From positions 26,802,890-26,866,889 of the forward strand of contig NC_065882.2 in assembly GCF_932274485.2 (NCBI RefSeq): 64,000 bases of DNA, read 5' to 3'. Position 1 is the first letter of the stretch; the number at the start of each line of letters is the position of its first letter. Position numbers and translations under genes: made by a program. The notes below the pieces were generated by a model. That model was given only the letters and a program-made list of their open reading frames with translations. It was not told the DNA's origin and did not search any database. Below are positions 10,447 through 21,385 of the stretch, piece by piece. Source of the DNA: Patella vulgata (taxonomy: Eukaryota; Mollusca; Gastropoda; Patellidae).

Positions 10447-10600
10447 GGCGCCAAACTATTGCGGACGTCAGAGGGAGCAATATCATGCTGCACTGTCATT
10501 GGATGATGTGTTGGATTTTCTCATCCGCCATGTTGGTAAATCCAATCCTAAATAAAGCATAAAAACAGAGGTAAAAAGGCGCGGATAATAGTGTTGATAG
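10447..10600 (+). promoter_or_regulatory. H2A.X promoter: E2F, CRE, two CCAAT boxes, TATA-like
   Basis: In order: GCGCCAAA at 10448-10455 (complement TTTGGCGC, the E2F consensus), GACGTCA at 10464-10470 (CRE-like), ATTGG at 10498-10502 (inverted CCAAT), CCGCCATGTTGG near 10525 (YY1-like), CCAAT at 10542-10546, and CATAAAAA near 10558 (TATA-like). Spacing to the ATG at 10644 leaves room for a short 5' untranslated region. This composition fits S-phase control, known for histone genes. Site function is inferred. Confidence 0.7.
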
Positions 10601-10643
10601 GTTGTTGAAAGTAGATAGTTTTGTTACTGTCATATTATTCATT

Positions 10644-11063
10644 ATGTCTGGACGAGGTAAAGGAGGAAAGGTAAAAGCCAAGGCCAAGACACGATCTTCA
10701 AGAGCGGGACTGCAGTTTCCAGTAGGAAGAATTCATCGTTTATTACGAAAAGGAAATTACGCTGAACGAGTTGGTGCAGGAGCTCCAGTTTATTTGGCAG
10801 CCGTTTTGGAATATTTGGCAGCTGAGGTTTTAGAATTGGCAGGGAATGCAGCAAGAGACAACAAGAAATCCAGAATAATTCCTCGTCATTTACAGTTGGC
10901 AATTAGAAACGACGAAGAATTGAATAAATTGTTGTCTGGCGTAACTATCGCACAGGGAGGAGTTCTACCTAACATTCAAGCCGTATTATTACCCAAGAAA
11001 TCCGCGGCAGCAGCAGTTACTGGAAAAGGCGGCAAAAAATCATCTCAATCCCAAGAATATTAA
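10644..11063 (+). CDS. H2AX: Histone H2A.X
   Basis: A 139-residue core histone, intronless. It starts [15 protein letters not shown] and has the H2A fold signatures [55 protein letters not shown] and the docking segment [20 protein letters not shown]. It ends [11 protein letters not shown]. The last four residues SQEY match the SQ-E/D-hydrophobic motif that defines H2A.X; its serine (residue 136) is the site phosphorylated by ATM/ATR-type kinases at DNA breaks. An in-frame upstream ATG at 10602 would add 14 hydrophobic residues; 10644 is chosen because MSGRGKGG is the invariant histone start. No other histone gene lies nearby, so it is an isolated gene, not part of a histone cluster. It acts in chromatin. 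Confidence 0.97.
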   Translation: MSGRGKGGKVKAKAKTRSSRAGLQFPVGRIHRLLRKGNYAERVGAGAPVYLAAVLEYLAAEVLELAGNAARDNKKSRIIPRHLQLAIRNDEELNKLLSGVTIAQGGVLPNIQAVLLPKKSAAAAVTGKGGKKSSQSQEY

Positions 11064-11222
11064 GTGTCGTTTAATAGTGTAAAAAGACAATCCCTGTTCA
11101 TACACCAAGTAAACATTCACCATTTTAATTTAGGCTGAACTGTGCAGATCTGTTAGAAACTTATGTTGAATTTTGGTGACTCATAATGATCTGACATTCA
11201 CGATGTAAAATGTGTGCAGCAG

Positions 11223-11401
11223 AATAAAATTGCCGAACATTTGAATTACCATTGTGAAGTCAATCTTTTCATTTTAGTTGATTCTAGTCTGGAGCTTGTG
11301 TTTTAGACTGGATACTTGTTTTAACCCCCCTGCCACTGTTCATCGTTACCTTTCATCAGTTTTTTCTTATTTGTTCATTGTTGATCCATTATGTAAATAA
11401 A
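11223..11401 (+). terminator. Polyadenylation signals of H2A.X
   Basis: AATAAA occurs at 11223-11228 and again at 11396-11401, 160 and 333 bp after the stop codon. No histone 3' stem-loop (consensus GGYYYTTYTNARRRCC) is seen between 11064 and 11230. The gene should make a polyadenylated message, as variant histones do. Confidence 0.7.
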
Positions 11402-11539
11402 ATCATTTTTATACAACTGAAGTAATGGTACGTTTTCGTATTCTAGTCAATTGGCTATTTTTTATTGGGTGGCGTGACCAGAGTGTGCTGTGCCAAAAAG
11501 TTTGGGGTTATTGTCCAGGCCTGTTTCTCACATGTCAGT

Positions 11540-11725
11540 GATGTACGGCGGAGGGTATGAAAACCAAGATCCCATGTGCACGTAAAAGATCCCTTGACAG
11601 TTGGAATTCAATATAAGAGTAGGCCATTGACTGAGCAAGATTTTCCTCAGCACACTGTATGGCGTATGCCCGTCTTCATTAGCCCAGTTCGGAGTATGAC
11701 GTTAAACCCCTTTTCATTTGTTTCT
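11540..11725 (+). mobile_element. SINE type 1, 3' fragment
   Basis: Contains GCACGTAAAAGATCCCTTGA, GGCGTATGCCCGTCTTCATT and GACGTTAAACCCC, the 3' body of the family, in plus orientation downstream of H2A.X. The tRNA-like head is missing. Confidence 0.8.
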
Positions 11726-11989
11726 CACTAACCTTTTGTTGGGGGACCTGGGCCCCATTCCTCAATCTTAACAAGAGATGATAAAATTGAAGTGTTCCCA
11801 AATATTTCATTAGTTTTCTTTCCTCTCCAGACCCTTGACAGTTGTGATTTCCAAATAGTTTAAAGTTAGACTATTGCACTAGTGTCTGGGCTAAATTTAC
11901 TTCATACGCAGTGATACAATATGCAAACAGAACTTTGAGTTTCATACAGAGCTTCATCCATGTTAACTTGTTAAAATTGGTTCGTATGT

Positions 11990-12770
11990 CACACTTTTAG
12001 GAACACAACTCTTTCTAATTGAGCTAGAATGTTAAAACTTAGTGTAGGTGGTTATTAGGTCAATGCCTTGATGGAGTGCGAAGATGAGCATTTTCTGCTT
12101 GGGGTAACTAGCGATTTGTTGATACTTTGGAACACAATAAATTTAGTTCTAATTAAGTAAGAGTGATGAAACTTGGTGAACAGCTTCATTACATGAATAC
12201 CTTGACTAAGTTCCATAAGGAGCATTTTCTGCTCTAGAGGAAGCAGAGCAATTTGATTGGTTGAGACTTTGGAACACAATAACTCTCCTATTCAAGCTTG
12301 GTACGGTGTGGGCGAATGCCTTGATGGAGTTCGATGATAAACATTGCTTATCTCTGCTTACCGTGGAGTGATGAAACACTGAGTATAGATTCATTATAAA
12401 ATTTACCATGACTAAGTTCGATGATTAGAATTTTCTGCTTATACTAAGGAGCGATAAGCAATTTGATTGGTCAAGACTTTGGAACTTAACAACTCTGCTT
12501 TTAATTGAGGTAGAATGTTTAAACTTAGGTGAATGTCTTGACTAAGTTCAATGCTAATCATTCCGAGCTAAAGCTAAGCAATTTCATCGGTTGATGCTTT
12601 GGGACAAGATAACTTTGATTCTATTTGACAGAGTGATGAAACTTAGTGTATAGTTGATAATCAGTTTGATTGCTTAATACTTTTGAAAAAAATAAATGTG
12701 CGATTAATTAATATGTGTCATCTATTTATTTTGGTGGGGGACATCATCCTCACTGTTGGCTTGTTTGTTT
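11990..12770 (-). mobile_element. Family C element, minus, 5' end present
   Basis: About five diverged 146-bp units on the minus strand (complement phrases TGTTCCAAAGTCT, ACCAATCAAATTGCTT and GCAGAAAATGCTC). It ends at about 12768 with the complement of the family C 5' terminus ACAAGCCAACAGTGAGG and GATGTCCCCCACC. The 3' hairpin is absent. Confidence 0.8.
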
Positions 12771-13002
12771 TTGTTTGGGTCCAATTTCACAGAACATTTG
12801 TAAATTAAACCTGTTATCATACTATGCTTGTTTGATGTTAGATTTCCATATAAATGTATGGAGGAATGACATTTCAGAAAACAAAATTTAAAGGTGCCTA
12901 GTGAAGTCAATTTGCGAAATTCTAATTCCCGTTTACTTTCACCTTAAAATTGTTTAATTATTGTGTTGATGAGACATACCCCATTCCTTTCTGATTTTAT
13001 GG

Positions 13003-13348
13003 ATGAAATGAAATGCCGTTTAACGTCCTACTGTTCTGCTCCTATGCTGGGCTAATGAAGACGGGCATACGCCATACAGTGTGCTATGAGGGAAATTTTG
13101 CCCGGGCAGCGGCACTATCGCCTACTTTTATATCGAATTCCAACTGCCAAGGGATCTTTTATGTGCATTCCAATGAATAAACAGGACCTCGGTTTTTCAT
13201 CTCATCCAAAGGACTAGACGGCCGGTCCTTGTCAGGCCCTCCGTCCTGCATCACTGACAAGGGGGGGGAACCACGTCGGAAAATCTGGATGAACTTTCTC
13301 GGCCAATGCAGGGATCGAACAACCGACCTGAAATGGATGAGATATATA
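13003..13348 (-). mobile_element. SINE type 1, minus
   Basis: Reads on the minus strand from a B-box-like AGGTCGGTTGTTCGATCCC near 13332 to the tail TAAACGGCATTTCATTTC at 13003. The A-box end is missing. A Tc1-derived element begins 15-20 bp beyond its head. Confidence 0.8.
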
Positions 13349-13350
13349 TA

Positions 13351-14037
13351 CTGAGCGCCATGAAAAAACGCATCACTTAGCTTTTCGTATAACAAAATGA
13401 TCCTGTAAACATATCTTATTTATTTTGCTTCTTATTGTGAACAATATTCAAATGGGAACACATCAATAACCACACATTTGTACACTTATGGATGTTTAAT
13501 CTGTAATCAACGGTACAAAGTCAGAGGGGTCAAAACCAAAAGTAAGACACAGATGTCAGTAGTGCGTGTGTCTTCCACAGGCTCTTACGCATGCTGTGCA
13601 GCGACGTCGCATGGAATTAACCAATGTTTGAAAGAAGGCCTGGGGCAAATTGTTCCATTCTTGGACAAGAGCAGCAATGGACGGTGTGCATCTGTGGTCT
13701 TTGATACAGACGGCGTCCAATCTCATCCCAGACATGTTCTATCGGTGCCATGTCTGGATAAAGATGAAAGCGACTCTCATCACTGAAGAGCACACTTTGC
13801 CAGTCTACTCTTCTCCATGTCTGGTGTCCTTGAGCCCATATCAAACGCCGCTGACGGTGATGATCCCTGAGGATAGCTCCAACATAAGGTCGTCGTGCAC
13901 TTACTGGTCCTTGTCTTCTGACGACTGCTGCACCTGTTCGAGTCGCTGGGCGGAATCTGTCACGCAGATGAGTGACCCGGATGTAGCGGTCTTGAGTCTG
14001 GGTTGTAACGCGTTGTGGACCAGGACGTTGACGGTCA
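13351..14037 (-). mobile_element. Internally deleted Tc1-like element, truncated copy
   Basis: Minus-strand Tc1-like fragment. Its right end CTGAGCGCCATG at 13351 follows a TA, and the transposase remnant reads [26 protein letters not shown], then directly [15 protein letters not shown]. The segment between the first catalytic Asp and the PIEH motif is gone, including the second Asp. Similarity stops at GACGGTCA near 14037, where family B sequence begins. The same internal deletion occurs in the copy at 41279, so this is a shared deletion derivative. Confidence 0.85.
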
Positions 14038-15533
14038 ATATATTTGTTCGTCTCAAGACCTTAAACTCTGTGTATCAATCTGAAGACAATCTGATGACAA
14101 CTTTAGCCTCTAGATTGTCACAAGACATAACTTTGGCAGTAATTATCGGAAATTGGTAAAAATCAATAGGATAGTTCGTTTCATGAACTCAAACACTTCG
14201 TATAAATTTAAAGTCAATCGGATATTAACTTTGGCCTCTTGAGCGTCCACAAGATTTTATGAAGTGATCAAGGGCTATAACTATGGCAGTAATTATCGGA
14301 AATCGCTGAAAATCAATAGGATTCTTCCATTATGGCCCTAAACACTGTATAAATTAACAAGAGCATCGCTAACGCAGCAATATACGTCCACATTCCTGTT
14401 TTGTTTGATATGGTCCAGTTTGCATTGAGGGTCTGTGAAATAAAACTGGGTTGTAGGACTGCTATCAGTTTAACGTTTCGTTCACATTAACAGAACACAA
14501 TTTTTATTTTAAAACAATCGATGTCTTTATTCTAAAAGCATGACGTTTAGAATAGGTATCCCCATTTCAAAAGGATCGGTTAAGAATTGCGGCCTGTAGG
14601 CAAAACACAAGACACACAAACATTAGGCGTGACTCTGTCCCAAGGGGTTGAGCATGCACCAAAAATAATAATAGAGGCCAGCCTTAGGATTAAGGAATAA
14701 GTGTAAAAACGTAGCCTTAGGCTATAAGGAATAAGTCTAAAAAAAATTTCAAGATGATCGATTAAGAAATGCGGTCTGCAAGTGACACACAGACATAAAA
14801 AAAGAAAATGGGCGTAGCTCTGCCCCTGGGGGTTGGGTATTCACCACAACTAATAGGGATGTTCCTTAGGATAGAAGGAATATGTATGCTAAGTTTCAAG
14901 GTGATACGATAAGAAATGCGATCTGTAGATGACAAACAAATAAATAAATATAAGGGATGGGCGTGGCTCTACCCCTGGTGGTCGGGCATGCACCAAAAAC
15001 AATAGGGATCATACTTAGGGTATAAGCAATTCATATGAAAAATTTTCAAGACGATTGATTAAGAATTGTGGCCTGTAGGTGACACACAGACATAAAAAGA
15101 AAAGAAAATGGGCGTGGCTCTGCCCCTGGGGGTAAAAAAACAATAGGGGTCATCGTTAGGGTATAAGCAATTCATATGAAAAAATTTCAAGACAATTGAT
15201 TAAGAATTGTGGTCTGTAGGCGACACACACACATAGAAAAAGAAAATGGGCGTGGCTTTGCCCCTGGGGGGTGGGCATGCACCCAAAACGATAGGGATGT
15301 TCCTGAGGGTACAAAGAATAAGTATGCAAAGTTTCAAGATGATACGTTAAGAAATGCGGCCTGTAGACGACAAACAAACAAATACAAAAATGGGCGTGGC
15401 TCTGCCCCGGGGAGGCGAGCATGCACTAAAAACAATAGGGATCATCCTTAGGGTATAAGGAATAAATATGTAAAGTTGATACGTTAAGAAATGCGGTCTG
15501 TAGATGACAAACAAATAAATAAATATAAGGAAT

Positions 15534-16140
15534 GGGCGTGGCTCTGCCCCTGGGGGTCGGGCATGCACCAAAAACAATAGGGATCTTCCTTGGGGTATAA
15601 GGAATAAGTATACCAAGTTTGAAGAAAATCCAGTAAGAATTGCGCCCTGTAGGCGACACAAAGACACACGAAAAGAAAATGGGAAATGGGCGTGGCTCTG
15701 CCCCTGGGGGTTGGGCATGTACCCCAAACGATAGGGATGTTCCTTAGGGTACAAAGAATGTGTATGCAAGATTATAAGTTAAGAAATGTGGCCTGTAGAC
15801 GACAAACAAACAAATACTAGAAATGGGCGTGGCTCTGCCCCTGGGGGTCGGGCATGCACCAAAAACAATAGGGATCTTCCTTGGGGTATAAGGAATAAGT
15901 ATACCAAGTTTGAAGAAAATCCAGTAAGAATTGCGCCCTGTAGGCGACACAAAGACACACGAAAAGAAAATGGGCGTGGCTCTGCCCCTGGGGGTTGGGC
16001 ATGCACCCCAAACGATAGGGATGTTCCTTAGGGTACAAAGAATGTGTATGCAAAGTTTCAAGATTATTAGTTAAGAAATGTGGCCTGTAGACGACAAACA
16101 AACAAATACTAGAAATGGGCGTGGCTCTGCCCCGGGGGGT
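15534..16140 (+). repeat. Higher-order dimer repeat (about 290 bp) inside family F
   Basis: Two alternating 140-150-bp subtypes form a larger unit that starts at 15534, 15824 and 16119. The units at 15534 and 15824 are nearly identical over most of 290 bp. The first carries an extra AATGGG duplication near 15685. Confidence 0.8.
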
Positions 16141-16237
16141 CGGGCATGCACCAAAAACAATAGGGATCTTCCTTGGGGTATAAGGAATAAGTATACCAAG
16201 TTTGAAGAAAATCCATGAAGAATTGCGCCCTGTAGGC

Positions 16238-16258
16238 GAACCACAGACACACACACAC

Positions 16259-16293
<35 letters not shown>

Positions 16294-16295
16294 GA
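16238..16295. repeat. CA/ACAT microsatellite
   Basis: Runs of ACAC interrupted by ACATACAT directly before the family F 3' spacer. It is part of the element's 3' region. Confidence 0.9.
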
Positions 16296-16757
16296 CAGGG
16301 GCGACGGCATAATACGTTCACATTATGAATGTGGACGTATAAAAAGTCAATCGGATATTAACTTTGGACACTAGAGCGTCCACAAGATTTTTTGAAGTGA
16401 TCAAGGGCAATAACTCTGACAGTAATTATTGGAAATCACAAAAATCAATAGGATTCTTCATCTCATGACCTTAAACACTGTGTATAAATTTAAAGTCAAT
16501 CGGATATTAACTTTATCCTCTTGAGTGTCCACAAGATTTTTAAAAGTGATCAAGGGCCATAACTCTGGCAGTAATCCTTGGAAATCGCTGAAAATCAATA
16601 GGCTTCTTCGTCTCATGACCTTAAACACTGTGTATAAATTTAAAGTCAATCGGATATTAACTTTAGCCTGTAAAGCATCCACAAGCAATTGTGGACGCCG
16701 GACGGATGGATGGGGGCGACAACAATATACGACCACATTTGAATGTAGGCGTATAAA

Positions 16758-17488
16758 AAGCGATTTTTCGTACAATCAAGGGCCATAATTCAGGAAGTTA
16801 CGATCCGATATGCACGAATATCGACGTGGAACGAGATCTTTGGGTTATAAAGATATATTTTAAGTTTCATCAAAATCAGATGAAAATTGCGACGTTTGGA
16901 TATGTGGGATTATCAAAAGGAACCAAGATCTTTATGATAAAAACATATTTTAAGTTTTATCCAAATCGGATAAAAACTGTGGCCTCTAGAGGGTCCACAA
17001 CCTTGATATACCATATATTTACACTATTTACGAGGGGCAGCCATTTTGTCCGGCAATTTTGGTCTGATTTTCATGAAATTCTTACTCAACCATCATTAGG
17101 GTGTAGCAGTGATATATTCAAACGTTTTTTTTAAATCGAATAACGTGATTTTTTCATACAAACAAGGGCCATAATTCAGAAATTTATGATCTGATATGCG
17201 TGAATATTGACAGGAACCAAGATCTTTGGGTCATAAACAAGTAGAGTGTCCACAGGCTAAAAACGTGATTTTTTTGTGCAATCATGGATCATAATTCATA
17301 AAGTTATGATTCGATACGTGCCAATATCGAAAGGAACCAAGATCTTTGGGAGATAAACCTATATTTCAAGTTTCGTCAAAATCAGATAAAAATTGTGACC
17401 TGTAGAGTGTCCACAAACAAATTGTGGACGGATGGGCGGACAGGTGCGACGACAATTTATGTCCACATAAAAATGTGGGCGTATAAAA
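16758..17488 (+). mobile_element. Family A element, 3' half with terminal hairpin
   Basis: Family A units continue directly after the family B 3' end and finish with ACAAATTGTGGACGGATGG, GCGGACAGGTGCGACGAC, and the hairpin ATGTCCACATAAAAATGTGG ending GCGTATAAAA at 17488. AAAATGTGGGCGTAT at 17470-17484 is the 3' partner of the family's 5' subterminal motif. Confidence 0.85.
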
Positions 17489-17654
17489 CGTGATCAGGGG
17501 CCATAATCCGGGTATTGAAGGTTTCATATGTTTGAATATCAAAAGCATCTGAGATCTTTGCGTTATAAACATACCTTTCAAGTTTCATAAAAATTAGATA
17601 AAAATTGTGACCTTGGTACCGAGTATTACAAGTGAGCTGCCATTTTGTCCGTCC

Positions 17655-18034
17655 GTTTCTGTTGGACTGTGGCTAAGTGGGTAAGATGCTGGCTCGCTAG
17701 CCTGGAGGTCGGGTGTTTGATCCCTGCATTGGCCGAGAAAGTCCATCCAGATTTACCGGCGTGGTTCTCCCTTATCACTGATGCAGAACGGAGGACCTGA
17801 CAAGGACAGCTGTCTAGTCGTTTGGATGGTACGGAAAACCAAGGTCCCGTATACACATTGGCATGCACGTAAAAGATCCCTTGACAGTTAAGGAATTCGA
17901 TATAAGAGTAGGCCGTAGTGCTGCTGTCCAGGCAAAATTTCCCTCATAACACACTTTATGGCGTATGCCCGTCTTCATTAGGCCAGTTCGGAGCAGAACA
18001 GTAGGATGTTAAACCCCATTTCATTTCATTTCGG
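17655..18034 (+). mobile_element. SINE type 1, full-length tRNA-derived copy
   Basis: Begins TTGGACTGTGGCTAAGTGGG, with an A-box-like TGGCTAAGTGGGTAAGATGC and a B-box-like GGTCGGGTGTTTGATCCC about 35 bp later, the spacing of a pol III promoter. The body contains CACGTAAAAGATCCCTTGAC and GGCGTATGCCCGTCTTCATT, and it ends GATGTTAAACCCC followed by ATTTCATTTC. This copy defines the family in the window. It needs LINE machinery in trans. Confidence 0.88.
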
Positions 18035-18098
18035 ACTTCAAATGTGATTACCGATGTCTGGCTGTTTCATTTGCCTCCCTATATCACCCAAATCAAGC

Positions 18099-18378
18099 GA
18101 GAGAGAGAGAGAGAGAAATGGGGTTTAACGTCCACTCGACACAAACTAGGTCATTTCGGAACTAACACATGGTTTAATTTTATTTCAATAATTCGCTTGC
18201 TTGTAGGGGTCTTTAGCTGTGGGAGGAAACCGGAGGACCCGGAGAAAACCCACGAGGCTGGACAGGCGACCCTACTCCTTGTCACGTACAACCGGGGATA
18301 CGAAGCCACGCCAGATGACTCAATGACAGACCTTGTGATACAATAGTGATGCTAACCATTCGGCCATCCACCTCCCCC
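18099..18378 (-). mobile_element. SINE type 2, minus, with target duplication
   Basis: On the minus strand it reads from GGTGGATGGCCGAATGGTTA (A-box-like) through CCGGTTGTACGTGACAAGG and GGGTTTTCTCCGGGTCCTCC to AACCATGTGTTAGTTCCGAA and a TCTC tail. The 10-bp CAAATCAAGC lies just outside both ends (18089-18098 and 18382-18391), a target-site duplication. The GGAGGAAACCGGAGGACCCG core resembles a segment found in SINEs of several animal phyla; that comparison is from memory. Confidence 0.82.
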
Positions 18379-18391
18379 CCCTCAAATCAAG

Positions 18392-18865
18392 CAAATAATA
18401 ACCCAATATTATAAAACACAAACCTAATATCAAGAATTAGCAGCACATCAGTGTAATAATTGCAACGAATATTCGATAATTTGCAGAAAATTGAAATATT
18501 TACGCAGTTATCAAGCTATAAATAGATTAATCTTGTTGGGCTTTGTTTCCAAGACGAGGTGAAAATAAGGAAAACAAGTTGTTATAGATGCCGCCGCTAT
18601 AGTTTATTCATCCAATATTACACGTTAAAAGCTTATCAATATATAACATTGGGTATTGGGGTTATTATTGGCTTGTTTTGGGCAGTATAGGGAGGCAAAT
18701 GGAACAGCCAGACATCGGTATTGCATTTGAAGCACATTTCCCGAGATATAACTCTCTATTTTTGAAAATCATATTGATATCTCTATTTTGCATCATTATG
18801 TTGTAGTATTGGGTAGTATGTGGTGATATTGAGGTGGAATTGGGTAGTATTGGGTAAATCGACCC
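18392..18865. other. No gene seen
   Basis: AT-rich spacer. GGGTAGTATTGGG-like phrases repeat at 18675-18860 at low complexity. No gene is recognised. Confidence 0.4.
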
Positions 18866-19250
18866 ACCCTCTAGAGGGTCCACAAGCTCAAAACAAGAAT
18901 TTTCGAACAATCAGGGGCCACAATCCAGGAAGTTACGTTCCAATATGCACGATTATAAAATAAGTGACTTCTACAGGGGCCCACAAGCTAAAAACGCGAA
19001 TTTTTGAACTATCCGGGGCTATAATCCAGGAAGTTACGTGTCAACATGCACGATCATCAGATAGTGACTTCTAGAAAGTCCACAACCTTGATATACCATA
19101 TTTTACACTATTTGCGTACTAGGAGCTGCCATTTTGTTGGCACTTTTCGTCCGAATTTCACAAAATTCGAACTCAGCCAAAACTATGGTGTAACGGTGAT
19201 ATATTCAAACATTTTTTTTAAAAATCAGATAAGGACAGGAGATTACACGT
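18866..19250 (+). repeat. Family A fragment
   Basis: One and a half diverged plus-strand family A units (CTCTAGAGGGTCCACAAGC, GGGGCCACAATCCAGGAAG, CACAACCTTGATATACC). No element ends. Confidence 0.75.
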
Positions 19251-19329
19251 GTAATCATATGCAATGGTTTTTTTTTTGAAGAATAAAACACTGTAGGCCA
19301 TATTGCTATATTATGTTTATGTTTAGAAT

Positions 19330-19630
19330 AAAGATAGGTTGCCAGGCAACGAAACATACGCCCACAGCAGCTAAATCGTCCGGGCAGTCAATCAGATATT
19401 GACTTTAGCCTCTAGAGCGTCCACAAGATTTTTCAAAGTGATCAAGGGTCATAACTCTGGCAGTAATTATCAGAAATCGGTGAAAATCCATAGGCTTATC
19501 CGTCTCATGACCTTAAATACTGTGTATAAATTTAACTTTAGCCTCTAGAGCATCCACAATTAATTGTGAACTCCAGATGGACGGGGGAGACGACAATATA
19601 CTACCATATTTAAATGTGGCCGTATAAAAA
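19330..19630 (+). mobile_element. Family B element, short complete copy
   Basis: A 300-bp version with both ends. The 5' end is AAAGATAGGTTGCCAGGCAA and ATACGCCCACA; about one and a half units follow; the 3' end is GATGGACGGGGGAGACGACA, a hairpin and GTATAAAA. It lacks the long array, so array length is variable within the family while the ends stay. Confidence 0.85.
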
Positions 19631-20082
19631 TTGTGACCTCTAGAGGGACCACTAGCTAAAAACATGATTTTTCCTACAATCAGGGGCCATAATCCAGGAA
19701 GTTATGGACCGATAAGAGCGAATATTGAAAGGAAGCAACATCTTTTGTGGGCGTATAAAAACAAAAATACCCAACTGATTAGCCCTATATAATATTTACA
19801 TTTTAAAGTATTCATTATGGGGAATCTCATTCTTAAGGAACTGACTGTCCAAGATCTTTGACTTGTGAACATACATTTCAAATTTCATCAAAGTTGTGAC
19901 CTCTAGAGTGTCGACAAGCTAAAAATGTGATTTTCATACAATCAGGGGCCATATTCCAGCAATATCTTTTGGAGATAACCTTGTGGGCGTATAAAAACAA
20001 ACATACCCAACTGACTAGCCCTATATACTATTTACATTTTAAAGTATACATTATGGGGAATCTCATTCTCAAGGAACCAATA
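19631..20082 (+). repeat. Family A fragments with a duplicated flank
   Basis: Two rounds of family A 3' sequence each end GTGGGCGTATAAAAAC and are each followed by the same 90-bp unique segment (ATACCCAACTGA onward to GGGGAATCTCATTCT) at 19762-19843 and 20001-20082. The 239-bp spacing shows that an element end plus its flank was duplicated in tandem. Confidence 0.7.
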
Positions 20083-20760
20083 ATTATTTTTACATATTAC
20101 TTTAATGTTCATGGTTTTTGTTGTTTTATTCAGACATTTAGACATCAGACCAAATCACTTTTTAAAAAATATCAATTTCATTTAATATATTCCTTGTAAA
20201 TTTAGAAAAAATTCACCTTTGAAAATGTAGGTATACCATATGATCCAATAAGGATAGAGAAAAATTTAAACAAAAACTCTAACAATGGGGAACCCCAAAA
20301 TTAAAAATAATATACAAACTATCAAATATGATGCTCAGACAGTAACACAATTGGCACAGCATTTTCACAATGTCAACATATTTAACATATGCCCGACACA
20401 ATTATCAGCCAATGCAGTCAAGGTACAGGACATACATTGTAATACCTTGACATTGTACAGATGTTGGTACACAAATAATAGTACACTTAAAATTAAACTT
20501 AAAATTACTGTCAATATCTGTCTTACATTATATTAACTAACTCAATAGAGAAACACCTAAGCTATAATTTTGTGCAATGATACAGTTACTTGAATATATA
20601 CAATCAGTATGGTTAAATATAAAATATTTATTGCAATTATATAATTCCCAAATCATTAGCCTAAGTAACAGACTGCCTCCACATCAACTATAACAAATAT
20701 TAGTCTGGAAAAAAATAGTGCCATATTTGAATATAGTTTTAAAGGTTAATTCTGGCATAT
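20083..20760. other. No gene seen
   Basis: AT-rich sequence without recognisable repeat family or protein similarity. A short open frame at 20285 resembles nothing known. Confidence 0.4.
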
Positions 20761-21356
20761 TTAAAGATACATTCTCACAAAAGTATTTATCGGGTGGTTA
20801 TTTCCAATAAAATTATGGCAAATTTGGTATATATGGAAAGTATAGACGCTCAATGTCACTAGAAAAATACTGGATTACCTGAAAAAGACCCATGGAACAA
20901 GCACGGGATAAAAATGTCAGGGTATCACTAATTGGCAACCCGGCAGCCTATTCTCTGCCAGCTTGACTTAGGGAGCAGTTCTTATTTCTTGATGGAATGG
21001 TTAGGCTGTTTTGAGAACATTGAGGGGTGTAAATGTATAACAGACTCTGCAATTAAATGGCGGAAAAAGAAGTTGGCAGAAAATAATTCAAGAATTTACT
21101 TAGGTCTCAATATGTATAGTAAATGGACAGTAAGAATGACAAATATATTCTGAAAAAATGGGCCCTCCCTCAATCTAGTTAGGTGACAAACATGGCTTCT
21201 AAAAATAGATTTTTTATACCTTGGGGTATCTCCTCGAGTATACAAAGTTTTGAGAGGAATTTGAAGCAAAGTTTTGATAGATTAATTAGTTTGAATATGT
21301 TTTCAGCCCAAATATATCATCAAATCACACAGTTTGTACACGGGAAGGTATCTTAA
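20761..21356. mobile_element. Family D MITE (TTAA target)
   Basis: A 596-bp element between TTAA at 20761 and TTAA at 21353. The left end is AGATACATTCTCACAAAAG and the right end TTTGTACACGGGAAGGTATC. It shares ATTTATCGGGTGGTTATTTC with the copies at 28191 and 47241. A TTAA target suggests piggyBac-type mobilisation (inference). No transposase is encoded. Confidence 0.8.
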
Positions 21357-21385
21357 AATCTATAACCAAACATCATGCAATTCAT

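Larger units (their letters stand above)
14357..16343 (+). mobile_element. Family F element, complete, about 140-bp internal repeats
   Basis: A 1.99-kb element nested in a family B unit. The 5' end is ACAAGAGCATCGCTAACGCA with the subterminal motif TATACGTCCACATT at 14381-14394. The interior has about eleven units built on GGGCGTGGCTCTGCCCCTGG, GGCATGCACCAAAAACAATA and GCGGCCTGTAGGCGACA. The 3' end is a CA microsatellite, GGGGCGACGGC, and the hairpin ATACGTTCACATT-ATG-AATGTGGACGTAT at 16312-16340. The 3' hairpin arm is the exact 14-base complement of the 5' motif. No protein is encoded; open frames on the minus strand just follow the repeat phase. Confidence 0.9.
14041..16757 (+). mobile_element. 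Family B element interrupted by a family F element
   Basis: 150-bp units (AACTTTAGCCTCTAGAGCG, CACAAGATTTTTCAAAGTG, GGGCCATAACTCTGGCAGT, AACACTGTGTATAAATTTAA) occupy 14041-14356 and 16344-16757. The unit broken at 14356 resumes at 16344 with AGTCAATCGGATATTAAC. The 3' end is complete: GGACGGATGGATGGGGGCGA, then ACGACCACATTTGAATGTAG and GCGTATAAAA. The 5' end is missing; it joins a truncated Tc1 copy at 14037. A family A fragment follows directly. Confidence 0.85.

Noticed and set aside
10602-10643. Upstream in-frame ATG giving H2A.X a 14-residue hydrophobic extension
   Set aside because: MSGRGKGG at 10644 is the universal H2A start. The extension overlaps the expected 5' untranslated region.
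15156-16321. Overlapping minus-strand open frames rich in RGRATPI and CLFVCHLQTAF-type phrases
   Set aside because: They follow the phase of family F repeat units and shift frame from unit to unit. They are not a gene.
20285-20536. 83-codon open frame
   Set aside because: AT-rich, no domain or repeat relationship; within chance expectation.
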